Part shown: one piece after another, positions 1 through 9,187 of the stretch
Numbering within the stretch: position 1 is the first letter of the stretch
How the letters are laid out: every line of letters starts with the position of its first letter
Assembly (NCBI RefSeq): GCF_000473045.1
Contig: NZ_AXAY01000035.1
Span: 37,063 to 101,062 of the forward strand
Source of the DNA: Bradyrhizobium sp. WSM3983
Lineage (GTDB): Bacteria; Pseudomonadota; Alphaproteobacteria; Rhizobiales; Xanthobacteraceae
Direction of reading: 5' to 3'
DNA length: 64,000 nt
Position numbers and translations under genes: made by a program
Notes under the pieces: generated by a model
Told to the model about the DNA's origin: nothing
Seen by the model: the letters and a program-made list of their open reading frames with translations, nothing else
Databases searched by the model: none

Positions 1-117
1 GCGGTGCGCACAACGGCTTACGGACGTGGCGAGGTGCCTCGCTGTCGTTCTCTAGAGAACACTGCCCGATTGTTGTCGAGGCTCACCTGTTATGGTTTCC
101 GCGTTGTAGGGATCAAG

Positions 118-903
118 ATGATAACAACGATCACGCCGCCGACGTGGCAAGATCTCCAGTTTGAAGTTGCGCGCGTTCTTGCGGAATGTGGCTTTATCGT
201 CGCGGTCGAGAGAGTTACTCCCACCGTGAGGGGGAGCGTTGAAATCGACGTGTATGCGGAGGAGCTAGTTCGCGGCCGCCGCTATGTCGTTCTCTGCGAG
301 TGCAAGTATTGGAAATCCGCCGTTCCCCGAAATGTCGTCCACGGATTTAGGACCGTCGTCGCCGATACAGGCGCACACAAGGGCTACATCATCAGTATGA
401 ATGGATTTCAGGCTGGCTCTTTCATGGCCGCCGACGCAACCAATCTCGAATTGGTGACCTGGGAGCAATTTCAGGAATCGTTCGAGTCCTCGTGGCTGAT
501 CAACTGTTTTTCTCCAAAGCTGTTGGCAGAGCTCAATGGTCTCATGACACATTCAGAGCCGTTCCTACCACTCTGGTTTCCAGAGCTTTCGGATGAGGAC
601 AAAGGGATTTTCCTGGCTCTCAAGAAAAAGCATACCGAACTCGGGTGGCTCCTGCAGACTCTTGCCATGCATTCGCATACGCGCAGCAACCTCCCGTACC
701 CAAAGCTGCCGCTCATCGCCAGTTTAGGCGACAAGTTTGATTTGAAGGAGGTGCCCGATTCGATCAAGAATGCGATGGGATATCGCGAGGTTCTGGAGAG
801 CGCCCTTGAATATGGGGGCAAAGCGCTTGCTGAATTCCGTGCCCTGCGCGACAAAGCGGTCAAACCCAGTGATGCAAGCGCCGTGCGTCGGCATCAGGCC
901 TGA
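118..903 (+). CDS. Mrr-like restriction endonuclease-fold protein
   Basis: A 261-residue protein starting at the ATG at 118; an in-frame ATG at 4 exists, but the residues before 118 look non-native. The N-terminal half carries a PD-(D/E)XK-like nuclease core: an acidic residue in VEIDVY, then ECKYW about 20 residues later, which supplies the E-x-K pair. This arrangement is typical of Mrr/RecB-like type IV restriction or DNA-repair nucleases. The C-terminal half has no motif I recognise. It lies at the window edge with no partner methylase visible. A nuclease fold is likely, but the substrate and a defence role are inferred only. Confidence 0.6.
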   Translation: MITTITPPTWQDLQFEVARVLAECGFIVAVERVTPTVRGSVEIDVYAEELVRGRRYVVLCECKYWKSAVPRNVVHGFRTVVADTGAHKGYIISMNGFQAGSFMAADATNLELVTWEQFQESFESSWLINCFSPKLLAELNGLMTHSEPFLPLWFPELSDEDKGIFLALKKKHTELGWLLQTLAMHSHTRSNLPYPKLPLIASLGDKFDLKEVPDSIKNAMGYREVLESALEYGGKALAEFRALRDKAVKPSDASAVRRHQA

Positions 904-975
904 AGTCGTGTACCACTTCGCGCCCGAGAGTCATCGGTTGCGACGGGATCGGGCCGCTGCCGACCCGGATCATAC

Positions 976-1581
976 CTATCCGGCAATTGGCTCGATCTTC
1001 GCCCAGGAATCCTCCGTCAGGCGCAAGAAGTTCATAAGCAGCACGTGCCCTTGTTCCGTGAGTATCGATTCTGGATGAAACTGCACGCCAAATGTTGGTT
1101 GGAAACGATGCGCGAGCGCCATGACCTCGCCTTCGTCCGAACGCGCCGTCACCGTGAGATGCGGCGCGCACGCCTCATCCAGCTCAACAACAAGAGAATG
1201 GTAGCGCCCAACGCGAAGTGGAGACGGGAGCTCCTTGAATAGCCCCCGACCGTCATGCGTTACAGTGGAGGACCGACCATGCATAGGGCGACGTGCACGG
1301 GCCACGCGTCCGCCGAAAACGCTCCCAATACACTGGTGTCCGAGGCAAATGCCGAAAAGGGGTACGCGACCTGAAAGCTCGCGAACGACGGCCGTGGATA
1401 TTCCGGCCTCAAGTGGAGTGCAGGGACCGGGCGAGATGACCACGGCGCGCGGCTTCAGGCCAACAAGGTCCGTGACGCTGATCGCGTCGTTCCGGACCAC
1501 CTCCGCCTCCTCACCAAGGTTGCGGAAATAGCGGGCAATGTTGAAGACGAAGGAGTCGTAGTTGTCGATGATGACAATCAA
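976..1581 (-). CDS. pabA: Glutamine amidotransferase, aminodeoxychorismate synthase component II
   Basis: A 201-residue class I glutamine amidotransferase of the TrpG/PabA family. It begins with IIDNYDSFVFN and has the catalytic cysteine in GICLGHQ and the His-Glu pair in FHPES. It releases ammonia from glutamine for the partner synthase. Its ATG overlaps the stop of the upstream synthase gene by four bases, so the two are translationally coupled. TrpG and PabA cannot be separated by sequence alone, and many bacteria use one subunit for both. I call it PabA because the partner has the PabB-type motif. Confidence 0.85.
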   Translation of the reverse strand: MIVIIDNYDSFVFNIARYFRNLGEEAEVVRNDAISVTDLVGLKPRAVVISPGPCTPLEAGISTAVVRELSGRVPLFGICLGHQCIGSVFGGRVARARRPMHGRSSTVTHDGRGLFKELPSPLRVGRYHSLVVELDEACAPHLTVTARSDEGEVMALAHRFQPTFGVQFHPESILTEQGHVLLMNFLRLTEDSWAKIEPIAG

Positions 1582-2987
1582 AATGCACCCCTTCGTTCAG
1601 CACGAAATGCATCGAAGATGCGCTCCGCCTTGGCGAGCGTCTCCTCGTATTCGGCCTCGGGGTCCGACATCGCCGTAATGCCGCTGCCTGCATGAAAGAC
1701 GGCCGCATCGCCGTCGATCGTTACAGTGCGAATCGCAATGTTTGTGTCCATGTGCCCGTTAAAGCCGATGAAGCCAATCGCTCCGCAATAGAGCTCGCGT
1801 GCCACACGCTCGATTTCCGCTATAATTTCCATCGAGCGCACCTTTGGTGCTCCGGTAATGGAGCCGCCGGGAAAGCAAGCGCGAAGTAAGGTAACGGCGT
1901 CCTGGTCTCCTGCAAGTTCACCCGTAACGACCGACACGAGATGGTGCACTGAGGCATAGGATTCGAGGTCGCACAGCGCTGGGACCTCGACCGAAGGTGC
2001 AGTGCAAACGCGAGACAGATCATTACGCAGGAGGTCGACGATCATAATGTTCTCGGCGCGGTCCTTTTCAGACGCAACGAGGACTTCAGCTCGGCGTTTG
2101 TCTTCCTTCCAATCAGCGGAACGCGCGATCGTGCCCTTGATGGGGCGCGTTTCGACCCGGCCTCCGCCAAGCTTCAGGAAGCGCTCCGGTGAGCTCGATG
2201 CGACGGTCAGCTTGCCATAGCGCAGGAGCGCCCCAAACGGTGCGGGGTTTGATGATCGTAGCTCGCTGTAGAAGGTGAGGGGGTCGAAGGAAGTCGGCAC
2301 CCTGGCGCTGAAGCGCTGCGCAATGTTGGCTTGGAAGACGTCTCCGGCCAGAATCAAGCCGACGACGCGCTTGACCGCCGCAATATAGTCATCGCGGCTG
2401 AAGTTCGAATGCCAGGCGCCCACGCTGCCGGACGATGCATCCCGCGGCGTTTCTGCGCGGGCAAGGAGAGATGCAAATTCGTCAGCTCGGCGGTGCGCAC
2501 GCTCTACGCGGCGAATAGGATCCTGCTCCGGCCATCCGGTCGAAACGATCCAGCATTTGTTGTGCCGGTGGTCGTAGCTCACGACTACGTCATAGAAATG
2601 CAGGAGCGATTGGGGCAATCCTTGGCCGGGAATTACGGACGTCGGCAAGTGCTCTAACGTCCTGTTTAGATCGTAAGCAAGGAAGCCGGCCGCGCCTCCC
2701 TGGAACGGGGGGAGATCGGAGCGATGCTCTTGCGAATAGTTGGCGAGAAGGGCACGAAGAGCTTCCCACGGGTCGCCCTCAAGAGCCTCTTCGTTCCAAC
2801 TCGCCTGTCCGTCCGCGACCATAAAGGTACCGAACGGGTCGCAGCTCAGATATGAATAGCGGCCGAGCAATTCATGCGTTGCCGCGCTATCAAGAAACGT
2901 AAGCTGCGATCGATGCGCCAAACGTCGCATCGCCGTGACGGGCTCGATCCACTGCAGCTCGCGGACGTGCACTGGGCTGTCAATCAC
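1578..2987 (-). CDS. pabB: Aminodeoxychorismate synthase component I
   Basis: A 469-residue chorismate-binding enzyme of the TrpE/PabB/menaquinone synthase family, read from a GTG start. The catalytic half contains a PIKGT motif followed by the DLLRNDL signature. The lysine in PIKGT is typical of PabB, whereas TrpE has Ala there, so the likely reaction is chorismate to 4-amino-4-deoxychorismate on the way to p-aminobenzoate and folate. It forms a two-gene operon with the amidotransferase downstream. No pabC lyase is visible in the window. Confidence in the family is high; the PABA rather than anthranilate role rests mainly on the lysine. Confidence 0.85.
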   Translation of the reverse strand: MIDSPVHVRELQWIEPVTAMRRLAHRSQLTFLDSAATHELLGRYSYLSCDPFGTFMVADGQASWNEEALEGDPWEALRALLANYSQEHRSDLPPFQGGAAGFLAYDLNRTLEHLPTSVIPGQGLPQSLLHFYDVVVSYDHRHNKCWIVSTGWPEQDPIRRVERAHRRADEFASLLARAETPRDASSGSVGAWHSNFSRDDYIAAVKRVVGLILAGDVFQANIAQRFSARVPTSFDPLTFYSELRSSNPAPFGALLRYGKLTVASSSPERFLKLGGGRVETRPIKGTIARSADWKEDKRRAEVLVASEKDRAENIMIVDLLRNDLSRVCTAPSVEVPALCDLESYASVHHLVSVVTGELAGDQDAVTLLRACFPGGSITGAPKVRSMEIIAEIERVARELYCGAIGFIGFNGHMDTNIAIRTVTIDGDAAVFHAGSGITAMSDPEAEYEETLAKAERIFDAFRAERRGAF

Positions 2988-3086
2988 CGATGAATTGCAT
3001 GCTGTGAGATGTGCTCAGATTGCGATCCCTACTCAATCGAGAGGCGCTCGTCTGGGGCCCGGAGACCATCCAGGCCGATTGTCAGG

Positions 3087-3446
3087 TTAGCCCCCGCCAG
3101 TCGGCTCGAGGCCCCGAGCGACTTGACCTGCTGCTGCCATTGAGGCGAAGCGCGCATCCGTTGATACGGTGTAGTCGGCCGCAAACCGCAGCTCGCGGAG
3201 CGGTCGCACCCGACTAATCGATTCCTGGTACAGCTCATGAGCCCTGTAGGCTGCGAGTTCCCTCTCGTTGTCGAACTCACCGTAGACCACAACGTCGATA
3301 TCGTTGCCGAACTGGTCGGTCTTGCGATTGCGACCAACCTCCAGCAGGCGTGCATGCGGGATTGTGGTGAGAATTGACAGGCCTTCGATCATTTCGTCGA
3401 TCCGGGCCTTATCCTTGGCGGTAAACAAAACGATGTGACGAATCAT
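3087..3446 (-). CDS. Dabb (stress-responsive A/B barrel) domain protein
   Basis: A 119-residue protein beginning MIRHIVLF, the usual opening of Dabb ferredoxin-fold proteins, with the internal DVVVYGEFDNERELAAYRAH stretch typical of the family. Family members are about 95-110 residues and form dimeric alpha/beta barrels; some bind small hydrophobic ligands. The last 20 residues run beyond the usual domain and are glycine-rich. It lies just upstream of pabB on the same strand, but about 100 bases separate them and no functional link is evident. The start at 3446 is preferred over an ATG 33 codons upstream because homology begins here. Confidence 0.7.
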   Translation of the reverse strand: MIRHIVLFTAKDKARIDEMIEGLSILTTIPHARLLEVGRNRKTDQFGNDIDVVVYGEFDNERELAAYRAHELYQESISRVRPLRELRFAADYTVSTDARFASMAAAGQVARGLEPTGGG

Positions 3447-4386
3447 GAATGGCCTTGGGTTGATATCGCAAGTAGGCGCATAACTATCTTGGCATTGAGC
3501 CCGCTGCAACATTACCGCGGCGCGTCGCAATCGCCACCATGGCATCGCTGCTGGAGCTTCTGCCCGTGGTCAAGCGGGGTCCATTTGCGGCACGTGACCG
3601 CAGTCCGGGCCCAGCGGCCAGCGCGCGCGCTTCAGACCGCACGACGTGAGCCGCCGGTACTCAGTCATGGTGCCTCGGTGTCGGGATGAAACCGCTCTCA
3701 AATCCAGCCACACGCCATCGGTCTTGCAAGCTCTCCTTGTTGGGATCTCCGCAGACCAAAGGGGCCGCGTGAATTCGTCCTTCGTCCATGCGCTTATCGG
3801 TAGTCACCAGCACGACCCGCCTCTTCCGGGAGCCAATAGCCGCTCATGAGGTGCAACCCACATCGGCTTTTTGAGGCGGTTGATGGTCGCGGCACGTGAG
3901 CGCTCCAGCTTTGTCGAGACGGCATCGCGATCGGGCCGGCCACGACCTGGGCGACACGCTCGAGACGTCGTCCTCGATAGGCCCGGTCGTGCGCAGCCAC
4001 TCTAGGCGTTGCAGAAGCAGCTTTGGACCGATCTACGATCGGGCTCAGCTGGTCGGATGTCAGCCGATCGTCCCTCTGCAGTGCGGCCGCTATGCCGAAC
4101 CAATAGCCGATTTCTACGATGAATTTCTGCGCCAAATCGAGAAACATCGCATGATGGGTGCGCTGGCAGGAAGGAGATTGGCGAATTTCTTCTAGAGCAA
4201 GGAGATAAACTTTCCGCTTATCGACGGTGCCCGATCGAAAGGTGCGCAGGTCAAGGTCAAGGCAACGAGTGTAGGCGGAAATGGATGCCGAAGCGCGGCG
4301 CGGATTGAGCTACGTCGCGCCCTGCCACGCGTCGCAAGCCTGAGCCTTCCAACGAGCAAGGGGAGATGCAGAAATTGGAGACTGAC
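3447..4386. other. Gene-poor stretch, no supported gene
   Basis: About 900 bases between the Dabb gene and the first cysteine-pair protein. Open frames on both strands overlap each other, are Arg- and Ser-rich, and show no domain I can recognise. No repeat or promoter motif was seen. Confidence 0.5.
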
Positions 4387-4572
4387 ATGTCCAAAGACCA
4401 TCAAAAACTTCAGCGCAACACCGTCAAACGGTGCGCCATCTGCGCCGGAAAGTTTGGCCTTATTCGTTACTACTCTTCGCGAACCGCCCTCTGCTCAAAG
4501 AGATGCGTTGAGCACTTCAAGTCCCGTTGCGAAGCGGACAGCAATTGGTTGCGGCGATTACCTGCTGCCTGA
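4387..4572 (+). CDS. Small cysteine-pair (zinc-ribbon-like) protein
   Basis: A 61-residue basic protein. It has CAIC near residue 14-17 and CSKRC about 17 residues later, a spacing suited to a treble-clef or zinc-ribbon site, although no metal ligand set is proven. The ATG at 4387 is preferred over one at 4366 because GGAG lies seven bases before it. A second Cys-pair protein follows at 4737, and the frame between them also encodes a CGPEC motif, so this may be a small family expanded in tandem. Function unknown. Confidence 0.5.
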   Translation: MSKDHQKLQRNTVKRCAICAGKFGLIRYYSSRTALCSKRCVEHFKSRCEADSNWLRRLPAA

Positions 4573-4736
4573 GTGGTCACCGGCGGCTGAGACGGCGCCC
4601 GACCGGAGGACGCGCCTCCTACTGCGGTCCGGAGTGCCGCACGTTTACTGCGGCGTCGAAATCGTTGACGTCGATTAGCGCGCGACAATCTCGCGAACTG
4701 CGCACCGACCTCAGGGAAGGCGTGGATCTCACCATC

Positions 4737-5132
4737 ATGAAGTTCGTATTGGTCAATCACAGAGCCCCACTTAACAGCGCGGCTTGTACCGCATGCGCGG
4801 AAGTTCTCGGCACCGGATACCTGCGGGACGTGTCGACGCAGAGGCCGTACTGTGGTTACGATTGCTACCTTCGCTATGAAGCCAGGAGCCTGTTGATGCC
4901 CTGGCTGAAAACGTCATGTGCCGAAGCGAATGCCTCGAAGCTTCACGCCTCGCCGCTCGAACTCATGACGTCGTTTGCCGCAGCATCCTGCTGGTATTCG
5001 ATGTCACTTGCAGCCTTGCGGGTGGGGGAGCTCATGGCCGTAGCGCTGTCTAACACTGTGCGCGAGGGAACATGGACGTTTGGTTCGCTCCCGTGGCGGG
5101 GCTATGGAGGCGGCCCCAGCCCGCCGCAATGA
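4737..5132 (+). CDS. Hypothetical protein with two cysteine pairs
   Basis: A 131-residue protein with CTAC at about residues 17-20 and CGYDC about 23 residues later, echoing the arrangement in the 61-residue protein upstream. The middle (about residues 70-100) is hydrophobic but not a clear membrane span. The frame is open further upstream to 4527, and that extension has its own CGPEC motif, so the start at 4737 is uncertain. I do not recognise the family. Confidence 0.45.
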   Translation: MKFVLVNHRAPLNSAACTACAEVLGTGYLRDVSTQRPYCGYDCYLRYEARSLLMPWLKTSCAEANASKLHASPLELMTSFAAASCWYSMSLAALRVGELMAVALSNTVREGTWTFGSLPWRGYGGGPSPPQ

Positions 5133-5206
5133 GGTCCGCCGAGCTAGATGCGTCGATGCAGATACCAAGAAGCAGCTCCGTTGTTGCAAGTTTTAGGAAC
5201 ACCAAA

Positions 5207-5641
5207 ATGGCGGAGCATAGCTTCTGGCGCTTCTCGCGTACTTTGCATCGCGCGATCAATGACCGGCATTTTGAGTACATCGAGGCCCTCCTCGACGAGG
5301 AGGTCGACTGGACGCTCTATGGTCCGACCGACATGTTTCCATTTCTCGGCACTCGGCACGGCAAGCGCGCCGCGCTCGGCGTCATCCGGGAGATCTCTGA
5401 CAATGTCCAAATTCGCCGTTTCGACCGCGAGACTACCATGCTCGGCGTCGATTCCGCAGCCTCCATGCTGCGCTGTTCCCTGACGGCGCGCCAATCCGAC
5501 AAGTCCATCTCGCTGCGCGTGGCGCAGTTCGCCCAGTTCAAGGCCGGTCGGCTCATCAGGATGCGTGTGCTCGTCGACACCTTTGATCTCGTCGAGCAGG
5601 CACTCGGCCGGCAAATTCATCTCCCGAAGATGACAAGCTGA
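5207..5641 (+). CDS. SnoaL/NTF2-like domain protein
   Basis: A 144-residue protein starting MAEHSFWRF, preferred over an in-frame start at 5072 because the NTF2-like fold begins here. It shows the typical opening helix (RTLHRAINDRHFEYIEALLDEEVDWTLYGP) and the later beta strands with QFAQFKAGRLIRMRVLVDTFDLVEQ. Proteins of this fold are small cone-shaped ketosteroid isomerase-like enzymes or binding proteins with very varied substrates. It precedes the convergent bioR gene and has no clear operon partner. The substrate is unknown. Confidence 0.65.
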   Translation: MAEHSFWRFSRTLHRAINDRHFEYIEALLDEEVDWTLYGPTDMFPFLGTRHGKRAALGVIREISDNVQIRRFDRETTMLGVDSAASMLRCSLTARQSDKSISLRVAQFAQFKAGRLIRMRVLVDTFDLVEQALGRQIHLPKMTS

Positions 5642-5795
5642 GGTGAGGGACGCCAGCGGGTCTCTCCCTTTTGGGGTCGATGATGGCGGGTGCGCGATGC
5701 TTACGCCGGACGCGATCGCGTCTTCATTGCGTGGTGATGATGGCGATCGGCGTCAACGTAGACAACTTCGTAAACGGACCGGAAGCCTCTTCCTG

Positions 5796-6431
5796 TCAGG
5801 AGGCGGGAAGGGCAAGGCGCTCAATGGTTTGAATGTGGCGCGCGAGCAGGCTGCAGGCTTGATCGACGTTGCGGGATCGCAGTGCCTGCAGAATCAGCCG
5901 GTGATCCTGGTTGGACCGCGGTCGCCAGCCGGCACTTCGCGCCATTGCGAACACCAACCGCGAATTTGCAAGCTGCAGTCCATCGAGGCTGGCGAGCAGG
6001 CGCGGCATCGCGCAGGGCGAAACAAGCGCGTGGTGAAAGGCGCGGTTGGCCATTTCAAAATCCTCAATTGTCTCGGCATTATCTCCTTCAATGAGGGCGA
6101 GCTCGACCCGTGCCAAATGGGCCGACGTCAGCTTTGGAGCCGCATTGCGCAGTGCGACGACCTCGAGCGCGGCGCGCATCTCGGCGATCTCCTTCACCGA
6201 CTTGATGTCGAGAGGAGCAACCCGCACGCCATGACGGGGTCGAGCTACGACAAGGTGTTGGGCTTCCAGCTGCCGAAAGGCCTCGCGGACCGGAACGTGA
6301 CTGGAATTGAATTGCCGCGCGACATGATCCTGCCGGAGCGGAGCGTCTGGCTGCAGCGCGCCGGTGATAATGCGCTCACCGATCGAGTCAGCGATGCGGC
6401 CGGCGACCGTCGTGTTCTCGTCCATCACCAT
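5796..6431 (-). CDS. bioR: GntR-family regulator, probable biotin repressor BioR
   Basis: A 211-residue regulator with an N-terminal GntR winged helix (residues about 10-75; PVREAFRQLEAQHLV is the recognition region) and a C-terminal FCD all-helical domain of the FadR subfamily. In alphaproteobacteria BioR is a GntR protein encoded next to bio genes that represses them through a TTATMKATAA site. Here the gene diverges from bioB, and matching sites lie between the two genes, one directly upstream of bioR itself. That supports repression of bioB and autoregulation. An ATG two codons downstream (6425) is an alternative start. Confidence 0.8.
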   Translation of the reverse strand: MVMDENTTVAGRIADSIGERIITGALQPDAPLRQDHVARQFNSSHVPVREAFRQLEAQHLVVARPRHGVRVAPLDIKSVKEIAEMRAALEVVALRNAAPKLTSAHLARVELALIEGDNAETIEDFEMANRAFHHALVSPCAMPRLLASLDGLQLANSRLVFAMARSAGWRPRSNQDHRLILQALRSRNVDQACSLLARHIQTIERLALPAS

Positions 6432-6434
6432 AGA

Positions 6435-6444
6435 TTATCTACCA
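6435..6444. promoter_or_regulatory. Possible BioR site at the bioR start
   Basis: TTATCTACCA, four bases upstream of the bioR start codon, matches eight of ten positions of the BioR consensus TTATMKATAA. It may allow autorepression. It is weaker than the pair nearer bioB. Confidence 0.45.
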
Positions 6445-6498
6445 GAAAAACGAATGCGTTCACTTAGAACATCCTCTAGCATTGGTCGAGGCTCGTTA

Positions 6499-6527
6499 TC
6501 ATAGATAATCGCTCGCATTATCTATGA
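6499..6527. promoter_or_regulatory. Palindromic BioR operator upstream of bioB
   Basis: Two perfect inverted 11-mers, TCATAGATAAT and ATTATCTATGA, are separated by seven bases. Each contains TTATCTATGA, one mismatch from the BioR consensus TTATMKATAA. They lie in the bioR-bioB divergent region. The right arm overlaps an ATG at 6524, which argues that bioB translation begins further downstream. Confidence 0.75.
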
Positions 6528-6553
6528 CTGATCGCAAGTGGGGGCAGGCTCTT

Positions 6554-7591
6554 ATGGTTGCTGCTGTGGACGGGAAGCGAAGCGACGGAGGCAACAGCGC
6601 GCACCTTCGTAGAAACTGGAAGCGCACCGAGGCTGAAGCAATTTATCGCCTGCCGTTTGCCGAGTTGATGTTTCAGGCGCAGAGCGTTCATCGGGCCAAC
6701 TTCGATCCGAACCACGTCGAAACCGCAAGCCTGCTCAGCATCAAGACCGGCGGCTGTCCGGAGGACTGCGGCTACTGCTCGCAGAGCGCGCATTACGATA
6801 CTGGGCTGAAAGCCACCCGCCTGATGAATCGCGCGGATGTGGTCGCGACCGCGCAGCTCGCCAAGGATGCTGGAGCGACCCGCTTCTGCATGGCCGCGGC
6901 CTGGCGCAGTCCAAAAGACCGCGATCTTGATCAGGTCTGCGACATGGTCAGTGCGGTCAAGGGTCTCGGCATGGAAACCTGCGTCACGCTCGGTATGCTG
7001 ACGCCGAAGCAGGCGGCGCGGCTCTCAGGGGCCGGTCTCGACTTCTACAATCACAACGTCGATACCTCGGCGCAGTTCTACGGCAAGATCATCACCACGC
7101 GCACCTTACAGGACCGGATCGACACACTTGCACATGTGCGCGAGGCGGGCATGAAGGTCTGCTGCGGCGGCATTATCGGCATGGGGGAGCTCGTCGAGGA
7201 TCGCCTCGCCATGCTCGTCCTGCTTGCCAACCTCCCCAGTCATCCGGAAAGCGTTCCGATCAACCTGTGGAACGAGGTCAAGGGCGTGCCGGTGAATGAC
7301 ACCGCAGAGCGCGCCGATCCCATCGCGCTGGCGCGTCTAGTCGGGGCGACCCGCATCATGATGCCGAAGAGCGTGGTGCGGTTGTCCGCTGGACGTCAAT
7401 ACATGAGCGATGAACTGCAGGCGCTGTGCTTCCTAGCGGGCGCAAATTCGATCTTCATCGGCGATGTGCTGTTGACCACGAAAAACCGGAAAGCCGACCG
7501 CGACACGAGTTTGCTGGCCAGGCTCGGCATCACGTCCGGACTCACTGAACACCGCCGCGCGCATCCTGCGCGCCAATTCCATCGAAGGTGA
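6554..7591 (+). CDS. bioB: Biotin synthase
   Basis: A radical SAM enzyme that inserts sulfur into dethiobiotin, 345 residues from the ATG at 6554 and close to the usual length. The CPEDCGYC motif gives the CxxxCxxC ligands of the 4Fe-4S cluster, and the later NHNVDTS and WNEVKGVP segments are typical of BioB. An in-frame ATG at 6524 lies inside the BioR operator. The start at 6554 has GGCAGG just before it and is preferred. It is the first gene of the bio-pan run and is three bases upstream of panD. Repression by BioR is likely. Confidence 0.95.
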   Translation: MVAAVDGKRSDGGNSAHLRRNWKRTEAEAIYRLPFAELMFQAQSVHRANFDPNHVETASLLSIKTGGCPEDCGYCSQSAHYDTGLKATRLMNRADVVATAQLAKDAGATRFCMAAAWRSPKDRDLDQVCDMVSAVKGLGMETCVTLGMLTPKQAARLSGAGLDFYNHNVDTSAQFYGKIITTRTLQDRIDTLAHVREAGMKVCCGGIIGMGELVEDRLAMLVLLANLPSHPESVPINLWNEVKGVPVNDTAERADPIALARLVGATRIMMPKSVVRLSAGRQYMSDELQALCFLAGANSIFIGDVLLTTKNRKADRDTSLLARLGITSGLTEHRRAHPARQFHRR

Positions 7592-7594
7592 CCA

Positions 7595-7948
7595 ATGCAG
7601 ATTACGATGATGAAGGGCAAAATCCACCGGGCCTCGGTGACTGAAGCCGATCTGCACTATGAAGGATCGATTTCGATTGACAAGGCGTTGTTGGATGCTG
7701 CGGGGTTCTTGATCAACGAACGCGTCGAAATCTACAACATCGACACCGGAGCGCGCTTTGCCACCTATGTGATCGCGGCGCCCCAGGGGTCCGGCATAAT
7801 AGGGCTGAATGGTGCGGCCGCGCGCCTTGCGATGCCTGGAGATAAGATCATCATTGTTGCGTATGCCTCCTTCGATGAGGCGGAAGCAAAATCGTTCAGG
7901 CCAAGCGTCGTGCTGGTCGACCCAGAAAACCGCATCCGGTCAGGTTGA
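7595..7948 (+). CDS. panD: Aspartate 1-decarboxylase
   Basis: A 117-residue pyruvoyl enzyme that makes beta-alanine from aspartate for pantothenate synthesis. The self-cleavage site is visible as YEGS, with Gly24-Ser25 as the scissile pair that generates the pyruvoyl group. Lys9 and Tyr58-region residues are in their usual context, and the length matches the family. It sits between bioB and bioF, only three bases after bioB, so it is cotranscribed with biotin genes rather than with panB-panC 3.5 kb downstream. Confidence 0.95.
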   Translation: MQITMMKGKIHRASVTEADLHYEGSISIDKALLDAAGFLINERVEIYNIDTGARFATYVIAAPQGSGIIGLNGAAARLAMPGDKIIIVAYASFDEAEAKSFRPSVVLVDPENRIRSG

Positions 7949-8032
7949 AAACCAAAAGAGCGGTCTTGGAGCCATTGTCCCTAGCGGCCAATGGAAGTGT
8001 TGCGCGACTGTTGACGATCCCGAGCGCGAAAA

Positions 8033-9187
8033 ATGAACTCAATCCATGCGGCCAAAGTCGCCGACTATGCCGCGGCCTTGCATGCGCTGAAAAAAGACGA
8101 CCGTCTGCGCAGCCTCAAGCCGCGCGCAGGCGTCGATTTCGTATCGAACGACTATCTCGCGCTTGCGTCCGCACCGCGCATGAAAAAGGCTGTTTTGGCG
8201 GCGCTCGAGGCTGACACACCGATCGGAGCGGGTGGCTCGCGGCTTCTGCGCGGCAATTGCGAGGAGCACGAATGTCTCGAAGCAGAAGCGGCTCAGTTCT
8301 TTGGATCCGAGACGGCGCTTTTCTTCAGCGGCGGGTATGTCGCAAATTTTGCGGTCCTGACAACGCTGCCGCAGCGGGGCGACTTGCTCGTGCTCGATTC
8401 TCTGGTGCACGCGAGCATTCATGAAGGCGCGCGGGCCGGCCGAGCCGATTTTCGGATGAGCGCCCACAACGACCCCCAATCAGTCGAAGACACAATTCGC
8501 CACTGGCGCGCAAAAGGGGGAATCGGCCGGGCCTGGATCGTGGTCGAAAGTCTCTACAGCATGGATGGTGACTTCGCGCCGCTTGAGGAGCTGATCGCGA
8601 TCGCGAACCAGTACGATGCGTTCTTGATGGTCGATGAGGCCCATGCCACCGGCGTCTACGGCGAGCAGGGTCGTGGGCTTACCGCTCGCTATAAAGGCCG
8701 CGAAAACCTCTTGGTTGTGCATACCTGCGGCAAGGCGCTGGGCGCTGCAGGCGCGCTCGTCACGGCAACCGGCGTGCTGCGCGATTTCCTGGTCAATCGC
8801 TGCCGTCCTTTTATCTTCGCAACCGCGCCGTCACCTTTGATGGCTGTCGCTGTGCGGGAAGCGCTCGCAATCCTGCAGCAGGAGCCCGAGCGCCAGCAGC
8901 GTCTCGCCGGCCTTGTTGCGTTCACACATCGGCAGATCGGTATCCGCAGTGGCAGAAGTCCGTCGGGCTCGCAGATCGTGCCATTTGTCGTGGGAGACAA
9001 TGCGCGGGCAATGCGCCTGGCCGCTGCACTGCAGGCTCGCGGCTTCGATATCCGCGGAATCCGGCCGCCAACCGTGCCCACCGGCACGGCCCGTTTGCGA
9101 ATCTCACTAACACTCAACGTCGTGGAGGATGACGTGCTTGCAATGCTCGATGCGCTGTTCGAGGAAATAAGGGGTTGGTCTCGATGA
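8033..9187 (+). CDS. bioF: 8-amino-7-oxononanoate synthase
   Basis: A 384-residue PLP enzyme that condenses pimeloyl-thioester with alanine in the first committed step of the biotin ring pathway. It has the alpha-oxoamine synthase features GGSRLLRGN, DEAHATGVYG, and the PLP-binding lysine in HTCGKALGAAG. The gene lies 84 bases after panD, and its stop overlaps the bioD start as ATGA, so the two are translationally coupled. Confidence 0.95.
   Translation: MNSIHAAKVADYAAALHALKKDDRLRSLKPRAGVDFVSNDYLALASAPRMKKAVLAALEADTPIGAGGSRLLRGNCEEHECLEAEAAQFFGSETALFFSGGYVANFAVLTTLPQRGDLLVLDSLVHASIHEGARAGRADFRMSAHNDPQSVEDTIRHWRAKGGIGRAWIVVESLYSMDGDFAPLEELIAIANQYDAFLMVDEAHATGVYGEQGRGLTARYKGRENLLVVHTCGKALGAAGALVTATGVLRDFLVNRCRPFIFATAPSPLMAVAVREALAILQQEPERQQRLAGLVAFTHRQIGIRSGRSPSGSQIVPFVVGDNARAMRLAAALQARGFDIRGIRPPTVPTGTARLRISLTLNVVEDDVLAMLDALFEEIRGWSR

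Noticed and set aside
1578..2987. Anthranilate synthase trpE
   Set aside because: The PIKGT lysine is typical of PabB; TrpE normally has Ala there.
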